From the NCBI RefSeq assembly GCF_024713975.1, contig NC_091111.1, forward strand, positions 8,448,501 through 8,512,500: DNA of 64,000 nt. Direction: 5' to 3'. Below the pieces are notes generated by a model. The model was not told the DNA's origin. It searched no databases and saw nothing but the letters and a program-made list of their open reading frames with translations. The position numbers and the translations under genes are program-made. Source of the stretch: Paralichthys olivaceus. Its lineage: Eukaryota; Chordata; Actinopteri; Pleuronectiformes; Paralichthyidae. Of this stretch, positions 1-13,900 are shown piece by piece. The stretch's first letter is position 1. The number at the start of each line of letters is the position of its first letter.

Positions 1-2
1 GA

Positions 3-1710
<1,708 letters not shown>

Positions 1711-2245
1711 GAGACCACCCCGGTATCCACCATAAGCCAGCAGCAGCTGAAGCATCCACAGAAGAACCACAGGCCCACGGAGGCCCGCACAATGACAAGA
1801 CGTCTGGTATCTCAGTCCAGCCCAGCACAACACAGAGCTGAAACAGTCCCTCCTCCACCCGACACAGAAAATGTGTAAAGCCGCACATCGAAGCCTGATT
1901 CAGCTTTTGGAAAAGCGGCTCTCTGTCCTTACTGATCCTCACCCCACCCCCACCCGATTGTTTTCCAGCTGAGACGTTGCGGTGCTGGACGCTCCCGCAC
2001 GACCAAGACACGCACCGTGAACTTCACCCCCAAGACACTGTGTCATTCTCTCCTCTCCTTCTGTCGTTCTCTCTCTTTTCTTGTCCTCTCAACCTGTTGT
2101 GTTTTCGGGGGTGCTGTGCTGCCCCCTTCTGGTCATTTCTCTCAGGTGTTTTGTTCTCTGTATGTGTGTGAGCTGTCTTCTCTTCTTGCCTCTTCTTTAT
2201 AGATGTCAGGTGCTTGTACAAATAAAACAAGGCCCTCCGCAGAGG
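1711..2245 (+). other. ppp2r5c: ppp2r5c 3' UTR, proximal form
   Basis: The stretch after the stop is pyrimidine-rich and has no long frame. It ends in an AATAAA at 2221-2226 followed by a GT/T-rich stretch, the usual arrangement for cleavage about 15-25 bases later. See the findings for a possible much longer form reaching 5.3 kb. Confidence 0.7.
2221..2226 (+). terminator. Polyadenylation signal AATAAA of ppp2r5c
   Basis: A canonical hexamer 510 bases after the ppp2r5c stop codon, on the coding strand. It is the first AATAAA after the stop. Confidence 0.7.
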
Positions 2246-4136
2246 ACTCCTTGGTTTACTTTAAAAGAAAAAAACAGCATCATCTGATGAGAAAATGACA
2301 GTTGTTTCTATAAACTAAATATTAGCTATTTCTCGCAACATTTAAACTAGAACGCAGTTTACATATTATGTATTTTTTTTCCCAGTATAGTTTACTAGGA
2401 GCTTGTCTTAGATTAAAACACACCTCCCATCTGTACAGCTCTGCAGTTTGACATTTTTCTATTTTTTTCTCAGTTCATTTTCCATTCGCTGTGAGGATTC
2501 ATTGATTGGTCTTAATCAGGAATGGCGGTGGAGCGTGTGCAAATTAAAAGTGTTGCAGCACAGTTGTGTTCATCGAGCCATGCGGGCGTGACAGAGGTCC
2601 AGGTTTTTTTTCACCTTTCACATAAATGTTCCTGCGCAGAAGCGTCATTGTCGATGCTAACGTCTCTCAATAGTTCAGTTCCTGTATTTAAAAAAAAAAA
2701 AGAAAAAGATCCTTTTAATTGTGTAGGCAATAAGTTAACATGGGCTGTGGGGTGTGTCTGGCTAAGGCCTGCTGCAACAGTTACATGAGAGGGGGATTGT
2801 GGGATTTATTTTGGGCTCCTCGTTCAGCTGTTGTAGGAGCATGTGTAACACGGCCATGAGCATTCAGTACAAGTCACTCAGTCATTCATGTGAGGCTTAG
2901 GAGAGGTCAGAGACGGAGTTGCCCATCTGGGATTTACACAAAGTCGCTGTGTGTCGAGAGATGTCGGGCAGACAATGTGCTGATAGCGATGTCTTTTTGT
3001 ACTCTTCTCAAGCAAGACCCTTTTATTTATAAAACACTTGTTAGAGATTAGACCGCGTCATGGGTGAGGTGTGTTTGGTTTGAAGAGGTCAAACATGAGC
3101 CTTTCTTTTCACAGTGCCTTTTATAGTCTAAGGGGATATTTGCTCAACTGAGAATCGAGTAGTAGCATTGACGAAATGCCAGATCATTAAAATAGTGTGA
3201 CATTAAAAAAAAAAGGACGCATCTTTAAATCGGCACTCTGCACACCTCGGGGCCCTTGGACTCCAGCACATGCCTTGTTGAAGCTGCAAAGTCCGTTTTG
3301 TAGTCAAACGCTCGAGAGGAGAAGCAGAGTGGTCGCCCCAAACCACTTCAGCAATGAAGCACTTCCTGATAAAACTTGAAAAGAAAATAGAAACACAACT
3401 GAAAAAAACAAACTCCTAAAGAACTGAATTCTGTGATGCTGTCTGTCTGGTGTGTGAGGGGTCACCTCCCCTGGGTGCCTGTTGATAAGAACAAGCCTCC
3501 ACAGGAGAAGAAATCACCTCCCATCCTAACGCTGTCCCATTCCACTTTTGATTTGCACCATTGTTGGACCCCCCCGCCCCCTTCCTCCCCCCTCCCTGTT
3601 AAAAGCCGAGTACTACCCTGTAGGGTATCTGGTTGTTCTGCTTCTGGATGCTTTCAAGTTCTTGTTTTTGCTGTGGGTTGTATTCCTCCTTCGCCTGCAG
3701 AACCTCTGTCAGTGTTTCAACTGAATGTGAAAATTGTAAATATTACTGCAGTCACGTTGTTCTATTCTCTCCATGTTTGTCTTGAAGAGCAACATTCACC
3801 ATTTTACAAAAAAAAAAGTTCCCTGGGTTTTACAGTGGATCTGCTGAAAGGAAAGTGATTTCCTCCCTGTAGAAAACTGCATCATCTGATTGTTGGTCGT
3901 CAGTAAAGTGTTAAGGCCAGTTTATACTTCAGCCTTGGATCAACGCCTCCGCAGAAATATAACTACAAGTCATAGCGAAGCAGATGGCAACAACTTGTGA
4001 TTGGTTCACTCTAGAGCACGTCTCGTCCACGTCTCTCAGTGGCCAAACTCAACTCCCACTTCTTCTGCCTCAGTCAGTTCAGTGATCATCCAAATCCAAA
4101 AAATGCTGACAGAAACTGAGCAAATGATATAGCTAT
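2246..4136. other. No gene seen; possible extension of the ppp2r5c 3' UTR
   Basis: No supported reading frame. The part from about 3590 to 3850 is T-rich, has UTR-like AT-rich motifs and shows no repeat family I recognise. It could be transcribed as a distal 3' UTR. Confidence 0.3.
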
Positions 4137-4363
4137 AAAGGTATAGTGTGTAGAATTTAAAACAACATGGCAGCCTCTGTTGAGAGGACCCCCTCGATAT
4201 AAATATAAAGTATTTAAATATAAAGGAACCATTTCTAGGGTAAAGAAAACAACAATTCATACAATTTAGATGAAACACACTCGTGGAAACATCATGAGAA
4301 TTATTTTATATTCAATTTGTGCCAATAGATCCCTTTCACCTAAATCTTACACACTGAACCTTT
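4137..4363 (+). mobile_element. Inverted-repeat element family A, copy 1 (internally deleted)
   Basis: It shares its inner sequence (the AACATGGCAGCC / GAGAGGACC region, a TAAATATAAAG tract, CTAGGGTAAAGAAAAC and TAGATCCCT) and its ends with copies at 9911-10238 and 59609-59958. The right end reads CACTGAACCTTT; the left end AAAGGTATAGTG is its slightly decayed inverse. At about 227 bp it lacks roughly 100 bp near the left end compared with the other two copies. No transposase is encoded, so it is non-autonomous. Confidence 0.75.
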
Positions 4364-4536
4364 AAATCCATTTGGAACCAGTGTCTGTGCAGTAGTGACT
4401 GTAGTATGGAGCCATGGTATCTAGGTCCCACTGTTACTTTCGACCAATTGCGAGTCAGTCTCAAATCTCATTCAAGTAGTTTTTGCCATTTTATATACAT
4501 CAGATTAGTAAATAAAAACAAACTTAACAGAATTAA

Positions 4537-4746
4537 GAACTTGGACTAACAGTGTGATACAGATCCCTAAAATGACAGAAACCATAATTGTTAGGTACTT
4601 TTTTAGCTTGGTCCAGGTCAAATCCATCAACATGGAGGAGGCACGACTTATGACATATATACTGCAGCCAGCCACCAGGGGGCGATCAAGATGATTGGGC
4701 TTCACTTTTGGGGAGCTGTCATGTCATCCATCTTTTATACAGCGTG
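4537..4746 (+). repeat. Interspersed repeat family B, copy 1
   Basis: It shares an ordered set of words with 16711-16866 and 63247-63421: ACTTGGAC, AAAATGACAGAAACCAT, TCCATCAACATGGAGGAGG, CAGGGGGCGATCAAGA and GGCTTCACTTTTGGGG. It ends near a degenerate TTTATACAG word. I believe this is a widespread teleost short element, but the class is not assigned. Confidence 0.7.
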
Positions 4747-4860
4747 TAGTAAACACAGGAACCTCACGTTCAGTGTCCACCACTTATGAAGACTTGGCGT
4801 CGATAATCATCTGAAGTTCAAACTGGCTTCAGCGTCTCATTGGTGACTGTTGTTCTTCTT

Positions 4861-5340
4861 GAAATGGCTTTAATATTGGCTTCTTTGGAGCTTTCTTCAT
4901 GTTTGTTTCTTTGTTTTCTTTTTCTTGGAAAAGAATGAATATTGCAAGTGTCCTTTAGTATATATCTCATACTAAATGGCTTCATTTAATATTGTACATA
5001 TAATGTACTTTTATTTTATTTTATGTTATAACTATTATTAAATGGTAGATTTCATATTTTGTACAAAATGTCACGTGTACAGAATACAGAGGTTGTTAGC
5101 AACTGCAGACGGTTGGTATGTGGCACAGACTTCAACACATGTGACTATTTACATTTAGAAAACCATATAGAATTTGGATAGTTTTTTATCTACTGTAATC
5201 CAACATATTTTCCGTTTTTGTTTTCCACCTTCAGACATGTGTTGAGATCCTACATACATGAGCTTTTTGTGTGTGCTTTTATCCAAATCTCCAGTGGTGT
5301 ACATCTATCTATATACAGCAAATAAAGAGAACATGTGAGT
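4861..5340 (+). other. AT-rich UTR-like tract with Pumilio-type motif and distal AATAAA
   Basis: AT-rich, no frame. It contains TGTACATA at about 4995 (matches the Pumilio consensus TGTANATA), several TGTAC words and a CAAATAAAG signal near 5320. It could be the distal end of a long ppp2r5c 3' UTR; there is no direct proof. Confidence 0.3.
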
Positions 5341-7590
5341 TTTATATTTTCATCCTAAAAAAAAAAGAAAACTGTCCTGCGAGTCGTTATTAGTTTAATT
5401 CAAGATGTCTGCTTTTTTTCTTGCAGCTCTCTTGATGGACACCAGCCCACGTCCAGCCCAGATGGTCTTTTTTATGAGATATATTAATCAATCAAACACA
5501 CATCTATCTCCCTCTGGAGAGGTGATGTGCAGCCTTTTGTGGCTCTCAGGTTACCACCAACACGTTCCTCCATCGAGAGAGAGGAGGAGGTGACGTAGAT
5601 TGAGGAAAATGAATCACTGGTTGCTGCAGTGTGCACTAAAAATTAATTCTAATCTTCCTCTGCAACCACTTCATGATAGTTACACCTACACTACAAATAT
5701 GTATTATGCTAAAGGAAACAACCAACACTAAAGAAAATGGACTAAGCTCTGTTAGACGTATAGGAACATCCTGTTTGTATAACTGCGAGCCTGCAGGCAG
5801 AATCTCAACCATTCAGTTAAACTTTAAACAAAAATGTACTAAATACAGATATGTTTTTACAGCTTGTAGTCAATAATCAATCACTGAAAGCCAAACGAAC
5901 AGCAGGTCAAGGTTGTTGCAGTGATGTTGATTCTAAAATGTAAAACCACAGCAGATGAGTCTGTTTCACCTTTTTACAGAAAATAATTAACTAACTTGTA
6001 GTTAGAAAACTGAGTTGTTGAAGTTTATGGAGGGCTATAAATTTAAATGAATAAATAACATGAGTTCAGAGATAGATCATGTGACCAAAATGTTTTTTTC
6101 TCAATGTTCTCCATCCTTGAAGTAACTGCAGAAAACATAACTGCTAAAAATCTGCACTTATTTAGAAGTGACATACTTTATTGTTTATTTATCTGTGGTT
6201 TATAGTAAGATGACATTTCTAAACCCTTTAACTTTAAGGTTTGAATTTAAAAATGATAATGCAGTCCTTTGCTTCCACCTGCTGGACAAATCTAGTATAG
6301 AACATTTAAAATGACAACATTTATTTTAATCAGACAGCAGTGTGAAGTTAAATTATTGTTTTTATCAGTTTACTGTACACATGTTAGCAGAGGAGTTTCC
6401 AGGCAACATAAGACTTTTTTTTTTTACATATAATATACAAAAAATGTAAAGGGACAGAATGTTCTCATGAAGCTGGAGGCTTATTTTCTTTTCTCAAAAC
6501 TTGTAATTAATGTTTTAATCTGAATGTCCTAACACATCATGTCTCTATCTCTCAGCTGTTACGTAATGTTACACACACACAAACAGGCCTGATTCCATTT
6601 GACCTATTGCTTCTTGTATAAGCAGCTGTTGTCATGTGTTGCCTGCTGTTATTTAGTTACCTCACAGCACTTGGCTGAGGACACACGTGCAGTTCATTCA
6701 TTCATCGCTGCAGAAGCTGCCTCTGATACGGTGATTCATTCATACTTTCATAAAATCTGAAGGACGCTGCTGGCTTTCTCCTGTAGACATGTTGCTAGGT
6801 GCTGCCGTCGGCCCTTCACCAGTCGCCCTAACTCTCGAAATTGGCTCGTCTGAGGTCACTTAAGTTCCCTCTATTCATGCGAAGACAACGGGGAGGTCTG
6901 GCACCCGCCCACCCTCTTGTGTCTAGCACCCCTGCTGGGATCTGAGCTGAACCCAAATGAACCTGCTGAGGTTTAGGAAACAAACACAACTGCACTTATT
7001 GCACCTCTGTAGCACAAATATTGGACTGCTGATGGTGACGCAGTGGAAAATTCAATATTGTATCATTGATACCACAAATTGACGTTGAATGCAATTAGAT
7101 CATAGAAACACTTTCATCTCTGTTTATTTGATTTGCTGGGTTCACCCTGGTCGCATTGTGCAGAATCTATTTTTCAGGGTCAAACTTAAATTTCTATATT
7201 TACTGTAAACTAACAAAATGTCACAGAATAATAGCCCCTGTCTCTACATGACTGCCCTAATGAGGATGCAAATTGTCTCCCATCAACACCCACAATTTGC
7301 GTCATTATAGACACATTGTACCCCAATTATAAGAGGAAGTATTCCTCTGGGCGGGATGCGTCATTGAATATCTAAATACGTCAGTGTTTTTTTTTTTTGT
7401 GGGTGTTTAAAAGACTGTCTGCTTTCAGATGAGGTCACTTGGGTTCATTGTCTTTGCCTGCGGTGACAGGAGTGCTGTGGCTTCACTGTCGTCTTGAACC
7501 GTCTTGTTGCTTTTTTGATATTATTCTTGTGTTTTGATCAGGATGCTCTGACAGCCTTCTTCGACTGAACATCTTGCTGTGCAAACCCAC
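5341..7590. other. No gene seen
   Basis: AT-rich intergenic DNA. All frames are short and lack splice or codon support. A more GC-rich island at about 6770-6960 matches nothing I recognise. Confidence 0.5.
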
Positions 7591-7671
7591 ACTCCTCTCC
7601 TCTCCTCTCCTCTCTTCTCTTCTCCTCTCCTCTCCTCTCCTCTCCTCTCCTCTCCTCTCCTCTCCTCTCCC
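7591..7671. repeat. (CTCCT)n pentanucleotide microsatellite
   Basis: About 80 bp of CTCCT/TCTCC units with two CTCTT variants near the middle. Overlapping frames here are repeat artefacts. Confidence 0.95.
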
Positions 7672-8222
7672 TGCCGGCCCTTGCAACCAAAACACATCTT
7701 GTCACGACAGGAGATGTCAGAATCCATCGCTATGGAAACAGTGCTCAAAAGTTTGTGAGGGTCGACCCCTATTGTGACTGCATCCAATCAGATTTTAGGA
7801 GAAAAGCTTTCAGCACTGCATTACTTTACTGTGCAGGTACATTTGTGTCGATCTGATTCTGTATGTGTGTGTGTGTGGGGAGGGGGTGTATTTACGAGGA
7901 ATGGGAGCCAAGTAGGAGGAAGGTGACTCATCACACCACCCCAGGGGTCTGAGATCTGGGCCCTAGCTCCCTGGTCTTGCATCCACCTCCTCGTCTGTCC
8001 TCTTCTGTCTCCTCAGTGGCACCTGAGCTTCTCTCAGGCAAAATGTTGCGTCATCCCATGCACCCCTCACCCTCCTCCCAAAACCCCCCACCCATCCACC
8101 TCCGAGATACAGAGTTGTTTTGGGGCGCGGCCCAAGTCCTCGTTTCTTTTGATGCTTGACACTCGGCTTCAAAGCTCGAATTTTGGGATCAGGCCCAGCG
8201 GCTCGGCATCCTGCCCTGTGCA

Positions 8223-8261
<39 letters not shown>

Positions 8262-9903
8262 TTGCATGGAGCTGTCTCCCCCTTGAGCTTTATCTGGCTT
8301 TAACAAAGCTAACGTCCATACGGTGGACTCTGAGACAAAGTTAATACAGCTACACTTTAATGCTTATTAAGAATCCAATTAAGGCTCAAAACATGTTGAC
8401 GGGGGTTGTTTCCTCAGGGGAATAAGAAGATGTGAAGAAGTACAAAAATAAACTGCAGATAAAACAATGAGAATATGATACACGGCTGTTATTACAAATG
8501 AAGAAAAGCAGTTTTAATGTAAATGCAATGTACGTGTGGGTGCATCAAAGTCCAACAGCAGTTTTTTTTACCTAAACCATAAAGAATAAAATCATTTCCA
8601 CCATATGGATGCTGATGGAAAACTTCATGAATTTCAAAATGCATTACATGTTGTATGTATATTACTCTTTGTTTTGCTTGAGTCAAATGGTTTCTTGTTC
8701 TTGTTTCTTGTACAGAGCAACCAGCGTCAGTAGATGTCTTGGAGAGATGAGTGAGGGACCATCAGCCAATCACAGCAGCAGGAATGTATCTTGTCAAAAC
8801 CCCTGATTTCTTCCTCTGAATACTTTTTCTTGCAAAAATGTAATGAAGGGAAAAATCTAGAGAAGTCAAGATGAAGTAAGTAACTACTTTATGAGGTGTT
8901 CTCCCCGGTTGTGTGTTTTTTCTTCAGGTTCTCCAGCTTCCTTCCACAGATGCAGATCGGAGTCAGGTTGATTTAGTTTCTAACTTGTCTGTAGGTGTTA
9001 ATGTGTCAGTGGATAATTGTTTGTCGGACCCGTCCAGGGTGCACCGCGCATGAATATGTTTTTTATGCTACCCAAAGACCAACCTATGTTATTCTGCGCA
9101 TAAAAAAGCGTGTCAGTATCTGGGAAAATACAGCTTCACAGTTAGATGCCACTAAATTCTATACTCTGACCTTTAAGAGAAGAAGATGTGTTTGAAGTTG
9201 AGAGGTTTAGAGGTTCACAGCTTATTTTACCCACAGACTCATTTACTGAAGGCACTAGAATTCGTGGCAGCTCTCTTGTTGCAGATATGGCACTTTAATG
9301 TCGACACATTCTGCAGCTGAAACCTTTCTCGCTGTCACATCCTTAGATAAAAAAGTAGTTTCACCTTCATTCTCTCTCTGAGTTTATGTCAAAACTTAAA
9401 AAGAAACAATGTGAACTCTTGAGTTCTTCTTCTCTGCCTCTGATTCCAAGTTCTGCAGCGAAACTTAGTGACTCCTGCACCGTATGCTTATTGAAACGTG
9501 ATAGTAGTGAGTTAAACAGTGCAGTGGGTCCGTGGCATCCACATTATATCTGTGATTGCAGGAGCATGAATACTCTTAAAATGTTTTTGACAGGACAGTT
9601 GATAGCCCAAGAAGTAAATAAAATAATATGTTGGTTTGGTTTGTGGCTTTTGTATTGACATTGAATTGTTAATGTTAATACATTTCAATGCAATTTAAAA
9701 AAACATCCCTGACTCATTTCTTTTAAACATTTATCAAATAAGAATCTTATAAGAAAATTTTATAAAAACAGAATTCAAGTTTGTACATAAACATTTAAAC
9801 AGTGAAGACAGCAGAAGAAGAGAAGAGAAGTACAAGAATACAATAAAATAAGGATATAAAAACACGCAGCTGCTATATGGACCAATACCTGGAGCTGGAG
9901 ATG
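7672..9903. other. No gene seen; includes an (AG)n microsatellite
   Basis: Intergenic. A 33-bp AG run lies at 8227-8259. A pyrimidine-rich, CpG-containing stretch at 7960-8220 has no credible frame. Confidence 0.5.
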
Positions 9904-9910
9904 ATTTATT

Positions 9911-10238
9911 AAAGGTTCACTGTGTAGAATGTATTGACATCTAGTGGTGAAGTTGTATGTTGGAGCTGAACACCCCTCACCTCACCCTCCCCTTCCAAAC
10001 ATGAGAGAACCTGTCGTAGCTTTCAGTTGTCATAAAAACCTAAAAGGTGTTTAGTTTGTCTGTAGAGAGGACCCACTCCTGACGTAAATATAAAGTATTT
10101 CAATATAATTCTAGGGTAAAGAAAACCACAATTTGTACAATTAAATGAAACACCCTGGTTAAAACATCAGTGGGATTATTTTATATTCAATTTCTGCCAA
10201 TAGATCCCTCTCACCCAAACCTTACACACTGAACCTTT
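9911..10238 (+). mobile_element. Inverted-repeat element family A, copy 2, with target-site duplication
   Basis: 328 bp with terminal inverted repeats AAAGGTTCAC...ACTGAACCTTT. It is flanked by direct repeats ATTTATT at 9904-9910 and 10239-10245, as expected for a target-site duplication from DNA transposition. The interior aligns with copy 3 along its whole length, including the GACATCTAGTGGTGAAGT and CCCTCACCTCACCCT words. It encodes nothing, so it is a MITE. The duplication length is near the 8 bp of hAT elements, but the superfamily is inferred only. Confidence 0.85.
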
Positions 10239-10635
10239 ATTTATTTCCCTTTAGACCAGTTTCTAGATAATGAAACACCACCATCACAGAGTTGTTGCAC
10301 ATGGTTCACACTGTGATCAGGATGTAGACGGCTCAGGTGTAATCAGGCTACAAGCTGTGGTGTCGGATAAAGAGAAAAACCAGAGTTCTCTTTCAAACCT
10401 CAGTGTCCCTTCTGTTGCCTGATAACATATTTATTATATGAGTAAAACCTGTGGAGTCTTGATATGATCCTTTACCCAACGAACATGTGTTTGTTTGCCA
10501 TCCACATGCACGCTTGTGTGTGCGCGTGTGCGTGCATTTGGGATATGAAACTGTGGTAACCTCTCCTGCGGTAATCCTGCTGCCTGTCAGTCTGGGTATA
10601 ATGGAACCATACGCTTCTCAACTGTGCCTGTCTGG

Positions 10636-10800
<165 letters not shown>

Positions 10801-11829
10801 TATCAAACAACCTTTATTATCTTCCAGTATCTGGGCCACCTGGGGACAACCCCATTGTCTGCTGAAGCCACACAGACACATAAGCGCTCCATCTGTACAA
10901 GGGACCCAGATAACTGTCTGACCATACATGGGACAGATGAACAAGGACAGCGTAGACACACGGCAGCCTCACTTGACCGTCTGGAGCCTCGTCGCTCTAA
11001 GCACTCAATGTCAGGACGCACTTGGGGGACGCTGGAGGGCAGGAAATACTGTAAGCAGAGCAATGGCCTCTATTTTGGCAATAAGATCAGGAAGACTGAG
11101 GAAACTTAGGGGAGCGAGGGCAAGAGTCAAGCAGAGACACACGCAGAGGTCTTTCACACTCTTTTGCCCTTTTTCCACTTGGCTGAGCCATAGACGGATG
11201 TGCAGAGAGTGATGAAGGCAACCTTTTGGAGGAGGGGATGTTCAGATGAGAGGTTACATCTAAACAGCACGGGTCAATGGTTGTTTGTTTTTTTTGTGTA
11301 GCCAACAAGAGGTCGATTCTCTCAGTGACATCTGACTGAGTGTATTGAATTTGTTGGAGGAGAGATAATCTGTTGGATGTTGACCCTCGTTATGGATCGT
11401 GTTGTTGTTCTATTGTCTCAAGACAATTCCTAGGTTTTTTTTCTTCCATCTCCATATGTTGCGTAAACATGTAAATAAAGAACTAAAGAGGAGCTGCAGA
11501 GTGTGTGTGGCTGCCGTTGACACTCAGAGTGAGAGCTGCTCCTTGGTCCTGGTCGACACGCTGCTGGTTTTTCTTTAAATCTTTCCCCAACTCTCATAAT
11601 CATACACATCCTCATGTACTACAGCCACTGTACACACGCTTAGTTAAAGGGATAGTTGAAAATTCACTCATTAACTCCTCGCCACTGTGCCGATGCAGGG
11701 GTGAAAATGTTTGATTCCATTTAACAGTTTTGGAGTTTCAACAGTGTTGCAGCCGAACTGAAGCGTGCACAGTATGAAACCACATTTAAATTCACTAGAT
11801 TTGGATTTGAAAACATAATCCGCTTGGCA
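10801..11829. other. No gene seen
   Basis: Mixed-composition intergenic DNA. The overlapping frames on both strands between 10.8 and 11.3 kb have no family signature and disagree about strand. Confidence 0.5.
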
Positions 11830-12185
11830 GAGGTACGAACCGGAAAAATGTCCTGAACATTCTGTCGAGAGGTGGTTTCTGGGTAGTGTAGCAGGACGGG
11901 ATGAATAAATTCCACTGATAAAATCACATGTTTTGTTGACAGCACATTGACACTGGCATCTGCCCTTAAACCTAAAAGCTCTCTTGATGTCTTCAATATC
12001 ATCAGTCTACATGTAGGGCTCCTCTTTTTAATCCTGAGTTACTTGTGTTTTTCTTTTTGTTTTGGGGTCCGTCGTGTTGTACGTTTTCCTCCTGTATTCT
12101 TACATGGGCTCACTCAGACATTTTCTAGGAAATGTCTTCTGCAATGGACATTTGCATTACAATTTCAGGAAAATGCCCCGTAGAG
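11830..12185 (+). repeat. Interspersed repeat family D, copy 1
   Basis: It shares ordered words with 34085-34490 and 51865-52022: CGGAAAAATGTCC, AGAGGTGG, ATCACATGTTTTGTT, AGCACATTGACACTGGCAT, AAAAGCTCT, TTGATGTCTT and CTGAGTTACTTGTG. Between copies the divergence is about one base in six by eye, so the family is old. It encodes no protein. Confidence 0.65.
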
Positions 12186-13328
12186 TTAAGTGCACATCTG
12201 AAAGCATCTTTACACGCTGAGATTATTCTCATGTTTAAGAACCATCTGCTGGAAACAGCACTTGAGGGCCATTTGCATGTGTGTGAGTTCCCTGGAATAA
12301 CAACTTCCACACTGAGTTCGATAAAATCCTTATTAAAGTGGCTCTACAACCAGAGAAAACCAAGTAATAATCTAATTTTGTGAAACAGGAATGGCTTGAC
12401 AGTGTCTGTGAATAAATCTGTTTGTGTTGTCCTTATCTAAATATAGAGTTTGAATGATTTTCCTTGATGTTCTATGAATACAGAAGTGAAAATGCCAGAT
12501 TACCAGTTAAGGAGGAGAAAGGATCAGTATTCGATAATCAGCTTCTTTGACAGTGGGCATGTTTGCATGCACGGCACCACAACAGTGCGTCCATTGATCC
12601 AAAGAAATCCCCTCCTGATAGTTGGGAGTCCCAGTTTAATCTTCCACACACTGACTTTACCAAATAAGATGAGATGATTAAGTAAAATGTCAATATATAT
12701 ATAAAAAAAAAAGAACAGCCTCTATATCAATCTGCACTATGTTATTTGCTTTATAAATACAACACCCATTTCACTGTGGTGAAAATCTCTACGTGGAAAC
12801 GTGGGATCACCTGCGCCTGAGCTGAAACATGACCAGGATTTAAATGAACGGAGGATCAGGCCGGGGGTGTAGAAAACACAGTGCAGCACAGGTCCATCTG
12901 TGTGGTGATGGGTGTTAGATGTGCTTGAAAATAGGAATCTGTTGTGAATGAGGTTCGTTGTTCCTGACCAGCATGACAATCGTAATCGTGAAAGCAGAAA
13001 GCGTTCAACTCACTCAATAAGAAACAAATCCTGTCACTCTCAAAACAGAACCATGTTCACATGATAAAACCCAAGCTCCATGGAAGCAAGCAGCCTATCA
13101 AACTGAATTTATTTGTCATGCTTGTGAAGCATCTGTCAGTCCTGGACAGCCGAGGAAGCTCGAACAGTTGTCCCCAGTTTCTTTCAACTCACATGGTCAT
13201 CAGCTGTTGATTGAACTTGCGACTCTCACATTTTCCACAATGTGCGAGTAAAGTTAAGCTCTGTGTGAATGACTCTATTCAGATGAAAAGGGCTAAAGTG
13301 GTTACAACACAACACAGTTTACTCTCCC
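12186..13328. other. No gene seen
   Basis: Intergenic and AT-rich, with no repeat family or frame that I can support. Confidence 0.45.
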
Positions 13329-13382
13329 ATCCCTCCATCCCTCCATCCATCAATCCATCTATCACTCAATCCATCCCTCCAT
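13329..13382. repeat. (ATCC)n microsatellite
   Basis: Imperfect CATC/CCTC/CCAT tetranucleotide units, directly abutting the left edge of the dispersed repeat at 13383. Such a tract often marks the end of a retroposed copy. Confidence 0.8.
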
Positions 13383-13900
13383 AGTGGGGAGCTGGAGCTA
13401 ATCCCAGCTGACATGAGATGTGGGCTACACCCTGGACGTATGCTTCCTTTATTAGCAGGTATTCGCTACTTATTTAAACGTGATCACTGAAAAGGGTGAT
13501 CACTCTGTTCCCATTGCCAGCGGATCTTTTTTTTTTCTCTGGTGCGTCATGTTCGACGTCAGCTCCCTCACTTTGCTGTCTTGTCAAATTAGAGCGTTCA
13601 CCCGGGCGTCTCGTTTCCATCCCTGCCGATCGTATCCATTCCCTGTGCAGACACCAAACAGATGTTAGTGGGTGTTAGTGTCTAGTTTGACCGTTCGAAA
13701 AGGGGTTTACAGAGACACAATCATTCACTCTCACGTCCGACTCCAGACAAATAAGAGTCTATTGTCAACCTAACCCCGGAGTACCTTCAGAAAACCCACT
13801 CAGACACGAGGAGAACATGCAAACTCAACACAGAAAGACCTTGGCCAAACTGGGATCAAACCTGTGAGGTGTCAGTGCGTACCACAGCACTATATATTTT
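13383..13900 (+). repeat. Dispersed teleost repeat, interrupted by a foreign segment of about 260 bp
   Basis: The left part (AGCTGGAGCTAATCCCAGCTGACAT, here split by substitutions, then GCTACACCCTGGAC) and the right part (ATTCACTCTCAC, CCGGAGTACC, GAAAACCCACTCAGACAC, GAGAACATGCAAACTC, ACACAGAAAG) belong to one repeat found very widely in fish genomes, as I recall it. In that consensus the parts are separated by a few tens of bases. Here 13441-13705 lies between them, is CpG-richer, and carries two GTGATCAC palindromes at 13480 and 13497. Confidence 0.65.

Noticed and set aside
7483..7787. Glu/Arg-rich frames
   Set aside because: They are produced by the (CTCCT)n microsatellite.
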